Positions 1 through 27,469 are shown, counted from the first letter of the stretch. The stretch: 64,000 nucleotides of DNA from Symbiodinium natans (GCA_905221605.1 CAJNDS010002213.1:60001-124000), one strand, 5' to 3'. Program-made: numbers and translations. Notes: a model not told the origin generated them from the letters alone.

Positions 1-59
1 TTCAGGGTTTACAGAGCATTGCTAAGCCTGTGTCGTTGGAGATTAAGCAGCTTGTGTAA

Positions 60-320
60 AGGAGCAGCTGAGTCGGGAAGCTCAGAGCTACAAGCGTGGG
101 AGCAGCATGTGCAAGGTTCAGTGCCTAAGGTGTAGGGCTTAGGGTCAATGACTGAACCCTGAACCCTGAACCCTGAACCCTGAACCCTGAACCCTGAACC
201 CTGAACCCTGAACCCTAAACGGCCCTCCCTATAGGCTGTTTAAACTGAACATGACCTGCAAGCCCAGCAGCATCAACGAGAAATGCAGGCTGTGCTGCAA
301 GCTCAGGGACGGAAACCTCG
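60..320 (+). other. Possible coiled-coil exons at the left edge
   Basis: Open plus-strand frames SSELQAWEQHVQ (about 85-120) and EHDLQAQQHQREMQAVLQAQ (about 247-306) flank a CCCTGAA array. Gln/Glu-rich and helix-prone. Weak evidence, no splice sites fixed. Confidence 0.22.
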
Positions 321-1750
321 GGGCCACAACCGCGAAACCCGGAACCCGAAACTTTAAATCTAGTTCGTGGTTGGGATCGTATTAAACATTTTAATCTATG
401 TTCCTTGTTGGGTTTAAGTACTCTTTAGAATGAAAAAATGATACCCAACTATGACCAAGAACTGGGGGTTTCCGAAGTTCGGGGTGCCTTCTTGGGGTCC
501 TGATTATGAGGGAATCTTACTCTTTGGGGGTCTATATTAGGGCTCCCCTTTTTTCGTCAACCCCCAAATTACAAAACCCTAAACCCCACGAAGCCCTGCA
601 CCCCTCAACCATAAGCCGGCTGCGTGGTTTGCGGAGAGGGGGAGGGGGGTGCAGATTGACCAAAGCACCCTAATCCCTAATCCCTAAACCCCAAACCCTA
701 AGCTCCAAAGCCACCTTGAACCTAAAGCCACACCCTTGAACCCTAAACCTCCTAAACCCTAAACCCTGCTAAACCCTAAACCCTCCCAAACCCTAAACCC
801 TCCCAAAGCCAAAGACCCTTGAGCAGAAGCCTGGCTTCTTTCAGGTTCTCGGCTTGGCATGGAGGCTTGGCAGAGGAGGAGTTTAGGGTTTAGGGTTTAG
901 GACTTAGGGTTTAGGACTTAGAGGATTTAGGGGCAGGAGTTTAGGGTTCAAGGGTTGCGAGGAAGTGCTTCGGCTTTGAGCCAAGTTATGAGGCCACACC
1001 ACGTCGCTTGGTGTCCTAGTTAGTGGTTTAGGGTTGAGGGTTGAGGGTTAGAGGACTTTCGGGTGTCAGGGTTTGGGGTCGAGGGTTTAGGGCGAAATTG
1101 TGCCAAAACCCTAAACCCCAAACCCTAAACCCTAGACCCTAGACCCTAGACCCTAAACCCTAAACCCTAAACCCTAAACCCTGCTAGGGCTTTAAGGCTT
1201 AGGGAACCCTGTTCTGACATCAAAGAGACAGCGTGAAGATCTCTTTCACGGAGTTCACGCACGAGCAAGCGCAGGCCTGTAGCTTTCAATGTTCACTTGT
1301 GGCTTGAGCCCCAAATGATGATCCTTCTTGAGGCTCTGTGACTGTTTTTGCTTCTTGTCTAGTAGAACTTACCCAAAACAGGCCCATAACTTCCTTACTA
1401 GGGATTCTAGTACCGGGTACCATAATCCCTTTTAACGACTGTTGGTATAAGGGGGAACGTCCCAACTCATAACTCATTTAGATCACGCAGATCCCCCGGA
1501 TTCTTGGAACCCCAACCCCAACTCCCACACCAACCCAGCCCCCGCCCGAGTTCCAGCCCAGCCCCAGCGCAGCCCCAACCCCCAACTCCAACCCCCAACC
1601 ACTAACTCCATAAAACCGAACAAAAAAGAGGGCTGCACGGTCTTTGGGCAGCTTTGGGGCTTCACAGTCTGCTTTAGGATCTCCAGCTTCGGGAGTTTCA
1701 TTTTTGGTAGGGGCGGGGGCTAGGGCTCCAAGCCCTCAACCCTAAACCAC
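321..1750. other. Flank of the ankyrin gene, no confirmed gene
   Basis: Contains a family C element (about 466-578), part of a family B element (about 1389-1469) and several CCCTAAA/TTTAGGG runs. A minus-strand open piece at 1701-1640 (KLPKLEILKQTVKPQSC) and one at 1290-1220 (CSCVNSVKEIFTLSL, then TGA) could be 3' exons of the ankyrin gene, but neither could be joined convincingly. Confidence 0.4.
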
Positions 1751-17564
<15,814 letters not shown>

Positions 17565-18625
17565 CTTAGCTGACTCTAGGGGCTGCTGGAACACAGCCGT
17601 CCTGAAGAAGAATTAGGACTTGTAGACGTCTAAGGCTCAGGGTATCGGAGTTTTCATGGGAGTTTTGGATTTAGGGTTAGGGAAAGCCCTAAAGCCTGAA
17701 CCCTAAACCCTAAACCCTAGGGTTCAGGGCTTAGAAGCCTGTATGGGTTCCTTTGGGGGGTACTTGGGCAAGCTGGTGGAGTGCTGGGCAGCAGGTTAGC
17801 CAACATTGGGCGCGCCTCCCTTAAGGCTTAGGGTTTAGGGTTTAGGGTTTAGGGTTAGGGTTTAGGGTTTAGGGTTTAGGGTTTTCAGGGGCATTGCAAG
17901 CTTTGGGAGCCGAGGCTTTAAGAGGTGTCTAGGCTCTAGGGGTTTAAGGTTGGGAGGTTGAGGCTCCAGGGGTTTAAAACTTTAGGAAGATTGGGGCTTT
18001 GGAGGTGTAGGCTCTGATTGGGTTTAGGGTTTAGGGTTTAGAGTTTAGGAACCAAGAAACCTCTAAACCTCAATCCTCCCAAGGCCGAAGAGGCTTAGGG
18101 GTTCAACAACAAGGGCCTGAATAATTAGAATAGGGTTTTATTACAAGGGGACCCTAAGGAAATACTATTGGATTCTTCCGATCCCTTTCGTAGGCTCGTC
18201 TCGGCTTCTTGCCGCATGCCCGGCCTTGGACATGCAATGCGTCCAGGCTTCCGGCGCTGCCGAGAGGGCCGTTTTAGGGTGTAGGGTTTAGGGTTTAGGG
18301 TTTAGGGACCGTAAGGCACTGAATCTTGCACTCGCTAAACCTCACAAAAACCTCTACATCTCTTAAGGTAGTTACATGGTCCCTGACTATGAACCCTTAG
18401 ATGGGGACCCCTGAAATACCCGTTAAATACCCCATACAACCCTACAGCTCATACGTCGCAACCCTTCAAAGGAGGCAAGGGCCCATAGTAAGGGCCCATG
18501 AAACTACCCGTAGAAAACCCCTAAACCTCTCAACCCTATGAACGCCAAGCCCTCAACCCTAGACCCTAAACCCTAAACCCTAAACCCCAAACCCTAAACC
18601 CCAAACCCTAAGCGAGGGGACAAGC

Positions 18626-18696
18626 CAAGGTGCATGGGAAAAACCGTGTCAAAGTCACTGCCCATTCGCCACAGAGTGGTGTCAGTCGACTTTGTC
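18626..18696 (-). CDS. Candidate exon, may belong to the ankyrin-family gene
   Basis: AAG|G acceptor and GC donor bound TKSTDTTLWRMGSDFDTVFP, then MHLGL. Codon content looks real and the strand matches the gene downstream, but the join to 17564 is not in phase directly, so an exon is missing or this is unrelated. Product unknown. Confidence 0.4.
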
Positions 18697-19797
18697 CTTG
18701 GGGTTTAGGGTTTAGGGTTTGGGGTAAGGTTTTAGACCCTGAACCCCCAGGCCCTAGACCCTTGAGACCCTGAACCCTTGAGACCCTGAACCCTTGAGAC
18801 CGACAAGGCAAAAATGCCCACGAAGCAAGCAAATTTTGCCCACGAATTAGGCAAATTTGCCGCCCACTGGGGTCATTAAGGTGTAAGTACTTTATGAAAG
18901 AGAGGCTTAGGGTTTAGCAGACACCTGAACCCCGAAAACCCTCGAGACCCTGAGACGCCAAACCCTGAGCGCCTAAGAGCCTAAGACCCTAAAAACCCGA
19001 CACGCTTTTTGACTGGGAGTCGCAAACACAAGAACCCACAGTCTAAAAGGGTTTAGGGTTTAGGGTTTAGGGTTTACGGTTTAGGGTTTAGGGTTTAGGG
19101 TTTAGGGTTTAACCACTAAGACCCTGAGACCTTAAAAGCCTAAGAGCCTGAGACCCTCCCTAAGAGCCAGACAGCCTGAGGCCGTCTGGACCTTAACTCT
19201 ACACCCTACAGTAAACCCTAGACCCCTAAACCCTAAAACTCAGATCCTACGACCTAAGCACGCCAGGGATTCTCACTTTTGTGGTTCCGACTGAGTTTAG
19301 GGGTTTTAAGGGTTCAAGGGGGGATTTAGGGGTTTAAGGGATTAGGGTTTAGGGGATGAGGGTTTTCGGGCGACTTAAGGGCGTAGGGGTTTTAGGGTTT
19401 AGGATTTCGGGTTTAGGGTTTGAAGGTGGGTTTATGGGCTTTCAGGGTTTGAGGGTAGTTTAAGGGTTTAAGGGTTTCGGGTTTAGGGTGGATTTCGTTG
19501 CTTGAGAGGTTTAAGGGTTTAAGGGTTACGGGGCTACCTGTTGAGGGTTTTCGGGTTTAGGGGTTTTAGGGTGGCTTTGAGTTTTAGGGCTTAGCGTACC
19601 TAAACCCAGCCAAGCGTGGAAAGACCTCTTTTGCGACAAAAACATAACATGAAAAATGCATACATACGAGACCCAAGACTAGTGAACCTGGGGATGAAAA
19701 GGGTGGCCTTTCTGGTTTAAAGTTATTATAAGGGAAACTAAACCCTAAAACAGGGAATTAGGGCCTACTCTGGGTCCTAGCATATGTATATGTGTGT

Positions 19798-19832
<35 letters not shown>

Positions 19833-20297
19833 TACATATATATATATATATACATATGCACGTATATGTATATGTATATGTATATAAATATATACATGCA
19901 CTGTGTATTCTTCAAGCATTATCAATGTCGTTAAGCGTGCGAGCCCCAACACCCTTCAACCCATAAATCCTAGCCCGTGAACAAGTCATGGTTTAGGGTT
20001 TCGGGGCAGCACGCCCAACCGAGCCCCTGCAAACGGCCCCTGAATCGAGAACCTAGAGCCCAAAAGTCTGGAACCGCACGCCCTAAAACCCCAAAAACCC
20101 AAAAGCCGAAAAAACCCGAAAAACCCTCAAGTCCTAAACCCCTAGAAGCCCTAAAACCCCCCAAAACCCTAAAACCCCCCTAAATCCCCAAAACCCTAAA
20201 ACCCCAAAGCCCTAAAACCCTTGTTGATCTCCGGCCAAACCGCAAAACCCTAAAACCCTAAAACCCTAAAATCCTTAAGCCCTTAAAACCCTAAAAC

Positions 20298-20356
20298 CTT
20301 TGTTGAACTCCGGGAGCAGTAAGTCGACATACTGCTCGGGATCGAGAGACGGCTTC
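20298..20356 (-). CDS. Candidate exon (SLDPEQYVDLLLPEFNK)
   Basis: AAG|G acceptor, GT donor, 59 nt, reads KPSLDPEQYVDLLLPEFNK. The last 14 bases and the donor are repeated, diverged, near 20230-20245 across a CCCTAAAA tract. Product unknown. Confidence 0.45.
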
Positions 20357-21261
20357 CTTAGCTAAGCAGAGCTTGCAAGCCTTGAAGGGCTGCTCAGGAA
20401 TTGCAGGGCCGAAGGGTTCAGGGTTTAGGGTTTTGGTTGGATTAAGGGTTTAGGGTTTCGGGTTTAGGGTTTCGGGTTTAGGATTTAGGGTTTAGGGCTT
20501 AGGGCCTTTGGGCTTAGGGTTGATGGCTCAGTGAGGGTCTAGGTCTAGGGTTTAAGGCTTCCAAACCTAAGAGTAACCTAGGAACAAAACGGGCACCGCC
20601 GTTTTTTGGTTTACAGGGGCATATACAGGAGCCCGAACCCGAAAAAGGGAATAAGGGCCTACTCTGGCTCCTTGTTGTTTAACCCCCTAACCCTACACCC
20701 TAAACCCGAAACAAATTAAACAAACCCTAAACCCTAAACCCTAAACCCTAAACCCTAAACCCTAAACCCTTGGTTTAGGGTTGAAGGCTTAGGGCGTTGG
20801 GGTTTTTACCTACGCAGGGCTCGGATCATTCTTACGAAGCAGGCGAAGGAGCTGCATACACTGCTTCGACGCAGGGCCCGGGAGTCTAGGGTTTAGGGTT
20901 TAGGGTTTAGGGTTTAGGGGAGTCTAGGGGAGATCTGGGGACCCTAAAGCTTAAACTTCTATGAACCCGACAGACAGGGCTTGGGGTTTAGGGTTTGGGA
21001 TTTGGGGGGCCTCCATGGATTCTTAGGGCTATAGAGGGATTAGGACGCATAGAAAGGTATTCCAAATCCCCCTGAGGAGTACAACCCCTGGGCTTTTGAC
21101 ATTCAGGATCCATGTCCTCGCATCGTGGACCTTAAGTACTAGAATCCCCATTAAGGACTGTTAGTAGAAGGGTTTAGGGTTTAGGGTTTAGGGGAACATC
21201 CCATTTCAATTTCGGTTGAGCTGTCTGATCGCTCCCTGTGCCCCCCCCCCCCCCCCCCCCG

Positions 21262-21525
21262 CCTTTGCTGGCTTTCACTGAGAAGGATGGACCAATCTCG
21301 ACTGGGCGTGCCTGTCTTCAAGGAGAGACCCCTCTTGGTGCGCAGGCCATTCTCGAAGTCCAGGAGTTCATCCCGTGTGGTGCTGTTCAAGAACACTTCC
21401 AAATTTACGGACCCGATCTTGTCGCGTAGGACATGGCACAGCCAGGACCAAACCTCGGCCGGGTCTCTCATCATCGTGGTCTTGTCTTTGTTGTAGGGCA
21501 GAGAGAAGACTCTGGGTCTCGCCAT
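21262..21525 (-). CDS. Candidate first exon of an unidentified gene
   Basis: Open frame from ATG at 21525: MARPRVFSLPYNKDKTTMMR, DPAEVWSWLCHVLRDKIGSV, then VFLNSTTRDELLDFENGL. Amino-acid content is that of a real soluble protein, with no low complexity until the poly-C run at 21241. The donor is not fixed; GC or GT sites near 21320-21345 are possible. It could be the start of the ankyrin-family gene to its left, or a separate gene. Confidence 0.55.
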
Positions 21526-21921
21526 GGTCCAACTTGCTAATCTCACGGCAATTATGGGGGTAGGCCTGCTAGCTAGGCAGCCGCTAACCTGGCAACAAAG
21601 TCAAGAAAGTCGAGGCCCCATCAACCCAACACCCTATGTGATAGGGCTGTGACTTTATAGGGCCTACGGGGTTTAGGGTTTAGGGTTTAGGTTTTAGGGT
21701 TTAGGGTTTAGGCATCCCTTTCTCACGCTGTCTTCTTTTGAGCTTCAAGTTTGGGGCTCGGCGCCTCTGAGGGCTTCTCGAAGCCAGGACTTACCCTCGG
21801 TTCCTAACCCTGAACCCTGAACCCTGAACCCTAAACCCTACTCCCTAAACCCTGAACCCTAAACCCTAAATCCTAAACCCTAAACCCGAAAGCCGAAACC
21901 CTCAGTTCTCAATCGTAGCAG

Positions 21922-22036
21922 CCAAGCTTCCGGAGCATGGCGCGCGAACGCAGTGTCGGGTGCACGGACACTTCGAGCCCGACTCTCGCTGCAAGCCACC
22001 ACCCTACACTCCCAAGGTTGAGGACACCAAAAGAAG
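21922..22036 (+). CDS. Candidate plus-strand exon
   Basis: Open frame reading KLPEHGARTQCRVHGHFEPD, then SRCKPPPYTPKVEDTK, on the strand opposite to most genes here. Further plus-strand exon-like pieces follow at about 22225-22262 (DTVKQLLDVGLAP) and 22365-22410 (ILTCSTEWEPEAEKHP). No product recognised. Confidence 0.4.
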
Positions 22037-22626
22037 GGTTTAGGGTTGAGTGTTTATAGGGTTTAGGGTTTAGGGTTTTGGGGTTTAGGGTTTAGGGTTA
22101 GGGGTTAGGGCGGCGGGGAGGGCAAGCAACATCAACGAGCAAAGGGTGCTTTCCTAAAGCTGGGCCTGAAACCTTCAAAGCCTCAACCCTAAACCCCAAA
22201 CCCCAAACCCCAAACTCCGCAGATACTGTCAAGCAACTGCTGGATGTGGGGCTTGCTCCCTAAACCCAGAAACCGCACCTGACATGTTCACGGAACATCG
22301 AGCACGGATTGATATCTGAACTCTGATCCCTAAACCCTAAACCCTAAACCCTTGTTGGATGGCAGATTCTCACATGCAGCACAGAATGGGAGCCGGAAGC
22401 GGAGAAGCACCCGTTAGGGCTCCCTTGCGCCTACACCCAAAGCCCTTCCTTAGCTCCAAGTACTGTATCCCAAAAATGGGGCCTAAACCCTAAACCCTAA
22501 ACCCTAAACCCTAAACCCTAAACCCTAAACCCTAAACCCTAAACCCTAAACCCTAAACCCTAAACCCTAAACCCTAAACCCTAAACCCTAAACCCTAAAC
22601 CCTAAACCCACGGAAACCTCCTCGGC

Positions 22627-22680
22627 CTCGGTCCACGCTGTCGAAGACGGAGCACTGGTTGTACTGCTTCTCACATCGGC
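22627..22680 (-). CDS. Candidate exon (RCEKQYNQCSVFDSVDRG)
   Basis: GAG|GC acceptor, GC donor, 54 nt, reads RCEKQYNQCSVFDSVDR. F-D-S-V-D-R-G could be the start of a calcium-binding loop, but no neighbour completes it. Unidentified. Confidence 0.38.
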
Positions 22681-23279
22681 CTCTTGGTTCTGGGGGTTTA
22701 GGGTTTAGGGTTGAGGGTTTCGAGTTTAGGGTTTAGGGTTTCGAGTTTAGGGTTTAGGCTGAGTGGTGGGGGCTTCGGGGTTTGTGGCGCGAACGCCCCA
22801 AGTCCGAAGCCCTAAACCCTTCACCCTAAACCCTATACTCCCTCAAACTGGAAAACGCCAAGCAACACGGCACTAGAATATGAGTGAAATCACACTAGCG
22901 GGATGCAGGGCTGCAGGGTTCTGGGATTGCTTCGGGTTTAGGGTTTAGGGTTTAGGGTTTAGGGTTTAGGGTTTAGGGTTTAGGGTTTAGGGTTTAGGGT
23001 TTAGGGTTTAGGACTTAGGGTTTAGGGCATTCCTGTGAGTGATTCACAAGATCCTCAAAACCGTGCAATTCCCCAATATGGAAGTCCAAAAACTCTAAGC
23101 CCTGCAACCCTAAACCCATGACCCTCAACCCGAGACCCTAAACCCCAAACCCCATGCACCCTAAACCCTGAAAACCCTAAACCCTAAACCCTGAAAACCC
23201 TAAACCCTACACCCTGCAAACCCTAAACCCTGAAAAACCCTAAACCCTAAACCCTAACAGTCCGAAGGACGTTGCCAGC

Positions 23280-23342
23280 CTCCGCGTGCACGTTCCAGGC
23301 ATGCACGAAGCGACGGAAGGAGACAAAGGAACCAGTTTCCAC
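23280..23342 (-). CDS. Candidate exon (SFVSFRRFVHAWNVHAE)
   Basis: ACAG|GTG acceptor and GC donor, 21 codons: VETGSFVSFRRFVHAWNVHA. Phase 0 at both ends. Unidentified; F.SFR.F resembles the end of an EF-hand loop but the preceding acidic residues are not in this exon. Confidence 0.42.
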
Positions 23343-24131
23343 CTGTGCCGATGCGCGAGGTAGCCCTAAACCCTAAACCCAAACCCTAAACCCTAAACCC
23401 CAAAGCCCCAAACCCTAAACATAAATCCCAAACCCAAGAATAGAATGGATGTTTCGGCTTACCAAATGTCAGGATGGAGTTCGGAATTGAACCCGAGCAC
23501 CAAACACGACAATGCGGGTACTACTTGCAGGTTCAAGGGTAGCGAGAAGTAGAGTCTAAGGTTGAGGGTGTAGGGTCTTGGGTTTTGCTTCAGGACGCGG
23601 CTAGTTACGGTTAGTGGACCCCAAAACCCGAATCCCTCAACCCAACTAAAGCTACCCTTGAAGCTCCAAGTGGAAACCCAGGTATAGGGATGGAGTTTAA
23701 CAGGGGACCTGGGCTCTGAAACAAACCCTAAACCCTAAACCCTAAACCCTAAACCCTAAACCCTAAACCCTAAACCCTAAACCCTAAACCCTAAACCCTA
23801 AACCCTAAACCCTAAACCCTAAACCCTAAACCCTAAACCCTAAACCCCAACCTGGGAGAGGGATGAGTAATTCAGGCTTTAGGGTTTTCAGGATTTGGCC
23901 CAGGGCACAGGCAAGGGTTTATAGGGCCTGGGGGTTATTGGGTGTAGGGCATGCTTCGAGTTTACCTAAACCCTAAACCCTAAACCCTAAACCCTAAATC
24001 CTAAACCCTAAACCCTAAACCCTACATCCTAAACCCCCCCCCCCCCCTCCCCCCTCCCCCGGCGACACCCCCGCGAGCTGAGAGGCCGACTCGAGGACGA
24101 AGGAAACAAACGCAAAGCAGCACCTCAACTA

Positions 24132-24238
24132 GGTTTCGGGTTTCGGGTTTCGGGTTTCGGGTTTAGGGTTTCGGGTTTCGGGTTTCGGGTTTAGGGTTTA
24201 GGGTTTCGGGTTTAGGGTTTAGGGTTTCGGGTTTAGGG
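24132..24238 (+). repeat. Variant array TTTCGGG mixed with TTTAGGG
   Basis: Runs of TTTCGGG in blocks of two to four, alternating with TTTAGGG. A CCCGAAA counterpart is at 60740-60795. Shows that variant units are amplified locally. Confidence 0.9.
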
Positions 24239-24555
24239 TACCCTAAAGCCTACTCAACTGCTTGCTTGAGAACCCCCTGATAAGGGTAGCGTTGGGAATC
24301 TTCTGTTTTGCTTTTCGGGGGGTTTCTTAAGCAAGTAGTCGTAAATCCTTCAGCAAAGCCTCAAGATGCAGTGGGCTAAAATCTAGAATGAATTCCCAGT
24401 TCTGGGTGTCGAGCTTCGGGTGTACGGGCTTGGGGTGTACGGGTTACGGGCCTATAGTTGCCTCAAGGCTTGTGCGGTGTCCAGGTGACCTGGCGATCCA
24501 GAGATGTCCGGTCTGGCTATCGCACAAAGCCAGCTTGTTCAAACATCACAGATCC

Positions 24556-24703
24556 TACATGGTCCCTTAGTATGGGCCCTTGAAAGTGGCTCCCTTATAT
24601 ACCCCGTTTATACCCTATACAACCCAAGGGCCCATACTTCAGAACCCTTTAAAGGCAGTAAGGGACCATAAGGGCCCATAAAAATCACCGTGAAATTAAC
24701 GAT
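24556..24703 (+). mobile_element. Dispersed element family E
   Basis: About 148 bp, CTACATGGTCCCT ... TATGGGCCCTT ... AAGGGCCCATA. Second copy 18368-18517; fragment 52622-52668. GGGCCCATA/TATGGGCCC make imperfect inverted ends. Confidence 0.7.
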
Positions 24704-24830
24704 GAGGGACAACCACTGCTGTGCAAGGGGTCATGATCAGAGCCTGCACCCCGAACCCTGAACCCTAAACCCAGGGGTTTAGGTATTAGGGTTTAGCGTT
24801 TAGGGTTTGGGTCCCCCAAACTGAGGACAG

Positions 24831-24883
24831 GGCAGGCAGTGTGAGGCAATGCCGCTGCGAAAATTGTCGACGTGTGGAACCTC
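24831..24883 (-). CDS. Candidate exon (EVPHVDNFRSGIASHCLPCP)
   Basis: CTTCAG|GAG acceptor followed by an open frame EVPHVDNFRSGIASHCLPCP. Donor not fixed. Unidentified. Confidence 0.35.
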
Positions 24884-24982
24884 CTGAAGGTGTTTGACCC
24901 ACGGGTTCAAGGGTTTAAGGGTTTGAGGGTTTAGGGCTGAGGGTTTAGGGTTTAGCGCTGAGGGTTGAACCCCAAGAAACCC

Positions 24983-25078
24983 ATGTACTACGTGGACCCC
25001 AAAGCTACTGAGTACTGCGTTGTACAGGAACCCGTTGAAGAACCAAGTCTGTTGTGTATCGGTGCATGGGACTTTCAG
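24983..25078 (+). CDS. Candidate plus-strand exon (MYYVDPKATEYCVV)
   Basis: ATG-initiated 32-codon frame MYYVDPKATEYCVVQEPVEE, PSLLCIGAWDFQ, ending CAG|GTTGTG. A short possible intron (25079-25128, ends TTTTTTCAG|G) follows. Unidentified. Confidence 0.4.
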
Positions 25079-25665
25079 GTTGTGTGGTTTCGGATCTGGG
25101 GGCTCTGGTCCATCCACAGATTTTTTCAGGAGGCTCCGGACATGCCTCGGAAGAGATGTAGAGGGTTTCGGGCTTAGGGTTTAGGGGGGGCTGTACCCCC
25201 CTGCAGAAGAACTCCCTGACTTAGCCATCGGGCCAGTGAAGCCCTGAACGAGCCTAAGCCCCGAAAATCTGAATCCCAAGCAAGCCCGAATCATCCGAAA
25301 CCCTAAACCCTAAACCCTAAACCCTATACCATAGTCAGAAGTGTCCCAAGTCCGCTTTGGAGTTCATGCCTTGGACCTTAAACCCTAAACCCTAAACCTT
25401 TCTGCAGTCGAGCTGCACTCGCCTGAAACCAGCACCTTCAAATTAAGACCCTAAACCCTAAACCCTAACCCTAAACCCTAAACCCTAAACCCTAAACCCT
25501 AAACCCTAAACCCTAAACCCTCTTAAGGGAGGGGGGTTCAAGGCGGGTATGTAACCCAAGACTCCTGATACTGCCTACTACTCCTTAAGGCTCCCTAAGC
25601 TTCCCGAGGTACGTAACCCCCCATGACCCCCCCCCCCCCTTTTAAGAACCCTATAATCGAAGCGC

Positions 25666-27469
25666 CAGATTCTGGTGCTGTGTCCTCCACAGCGCTGTGG
25701 CCACCATGCAGGGCGTTGGGGCGACCTCGCAGTGAAGGCATGCAGCTTACAGGGTTTAGGGTTTAGGGTTCAAGGTTCGTATTGACATGCCCCAACTGGT
25801 GGGCATAAGCCTTGAGCCACCTGCACCGTGCTGCATGGGCTGTTGCATGCATGCGTTGACGCGTTGTTCTGCTGTCCTCTTCGCGCCTCCCTCTGTGGTA
25901 TCACTGTCGCTGTGGGGGGTACGGCCTTACAAAGGCTTGGGATTTCGGGTTTACGGGTTACCGGGGTTCAAGGGCATAACGGTGTAAGGATCTAAGGGTA
26001 TGCCCAGCCACGGGCCCTAAAGGACCGCCCCAAAGCCAGAAACAAGCCAGCGAGGACAGCCCCAAAAACTTGGTATGTTCCCCTTATACTACCAGTCCTT
26101 CATAGAGAATATGATCGGGGGTACTGTAAGGGGGAACCAAAACCTCCAGAAGCCAAAGCGCAAAACTATGAATCCCTGAACCCCCACACCCATGAATCTC
26201 TCAACCCTAAACCCTAAACCCTAAAACCCTCCGCCGTCCCTAAAACCGCAAAACTCCAAGCCCTGAAGCCCCTGAAAGAGATGAGCAACCAAGCCCGGAG
26301 AAACCCGAAAAACCTCCCAAACCAGCTCAAAAAACCAGCTAAACCAGAAACAAACTTCAAACCTTGATCTCCTAAATCCCCTAAACCAACTCAACAAGAA
26401 ACAAACAAACCTAACACCCCTTCAAAAACCCTGAAGCCGCTTCAAGCCCTGAAACCCCTTCCAAACCCTGAAGCCCCCCGAAACCCTGAAACAAAAACTC
26501 GAAGAAGCTGAGTGCCATGCGATAGCGGTCGTTTCCCGCCCTGGACATTCTCGGGTTCTTCGGAGCATGTAGGGTGTAGGGTTTAGGGTTTAGTCCTTAG
26601 AGAAACTTTTGGGACTTAGGATTCGCCGGGTTTAGGTAATATAGAGTAAAGGGCTTCCGGTTAAGAGGTGCAGAGTCACGAGGTCAGAACTTTAGACCCA
26701 AACACAACCTAAACCATTAACAAAAAGGGAAAATGGGCCTACTGGGTCTTAAAGGACTTAGTGCCCCTGAATCCTATAGACCCTAAACCCTATGATCCCT
26801 CTTGTCGACAGATTCATCCAGCGCACTGGGCCGCCGACCATTCGTCGGACGCTGCTATTCGCAGCTCGTGGTGCCCCCTTCCTCAGCGACAATGATCTGT
26901 CGTGAAAGAGCGGTTCACATAACAAAAGGGGGTCTGTTCCCCAGTATCACATCTAGGTTGCCCAGTAACTGAAAAAGGGTGCCCTTTTTGCTTACAGTTG
27001 TTTATAAGGGAACCTAAACCTACCAAAAAGGGAATAAGGGTACTACTGGGCATCCCAGATATAGATTCTGCTACAGTACCCATAATTGTGCCCAGCCCCC
27101 CCCCCCCCACCCCCCACCCCCACCCCCCCGCCCCCCCACGACAAAAAATGAGATGGAACTAGATTGGGGGGTTTCGGAGCACCGCGAACCCGAAAGAAAG
27201 TCTGAAAGTCCGAAACCCTAAGCCCGAACCCTGAACCCTAGACCCTTAAGCCTGAACCCTAAACCCTAAACCCTAAACCCTAAACCCTAAACCCTAAACC
27301 CTAAACCCTACGCTCAGTCCCAGGGCCTGGAGCGTAAATCGATTGCAATACCACCGTGGTATTGCCGCTGGAAAATGCGACGGACCTCTTTGACCGAAGC
27401 CTCGCTGAAATTTTGCCCTAGATTCGCTGGAGTGCTGGAGTTCACAAAAATGGCCCTGAGGACAAAGAC
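25666..27469 (-). CDS. Candidate three-exon gene fragment, unknown product
   Basis: 27469-27366 (VFVLRAIFVNSSTPANLG, SEASVKEVRRIFQ), 26540-26501 (AGNDRYRMALSFF) and 25725-25666 (VAPTPCMVATALWRTQHQNL) join in phase with GC-AG|G then GA-AG|G introns. More exon-like pieces lie upstream (about 27590-27530, 27905-27840). I do not recognise the protein. Intron-sized spacers contain CCCTAAA arrays and one family D copy. Confidence 0.45.
26795..26890 (+). CDS. Candidate plus-strand terminal exon
   Basis: Open frame LVDRFIQRTGPPTIRRTLLF, AARGAPFLSDNDLS, then TGA. Plausible C-terminus; no acceptor or product identified. Confidence 0.3.
26951..27060 (+). mobile_element. Dispersed element family D, inverted-repeat ends
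   Basis: Begins GGTTGCCCAGTAAC and ends GTACTACTGGGCATCC, with AAGGGTGCCCTTTTTGCTT and TTTATAAGGGAACCTAAAC inside. Copies: 5209-5325, 38333-38442, 20568-20683, 19683-19778, 7724-7835, 49797-49880 and truncated 6162-6245. Confidence 0.75.
27345..27365. repeat. Perfect 10 bp inverted repeat at a candidate donor
   Basis: GCAATACCAC-C-GTGGTATTGC. On the minus strand it starts exactly at the proposed GC donor of candidate exon 27469-27366, so the intron would begin with a hairpin. Confidence 0.8.

Larger units (their letters stand above)
17565..21261. other. Spacer with two candidate exons
   Basis: Apart from candidate exons at 18626-18696 and 20298-20356, this holds TTTAGGG runs with many point variants, a family E element (18368-18517), a family D element (19683-19778 and 20568-20683), a family I fragment (18116-18180), and a (GATA)n/(TA)n tract at 19799-19885. 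No complete gene is visible. Confidence 0.5.

Noticed and set aside
23430-23530. tRNA-like GGTTCAATTCC on the minus strand
   Set aside because: T-stem pairing fails and no acceptor stem or anticodon arm can be drawn.
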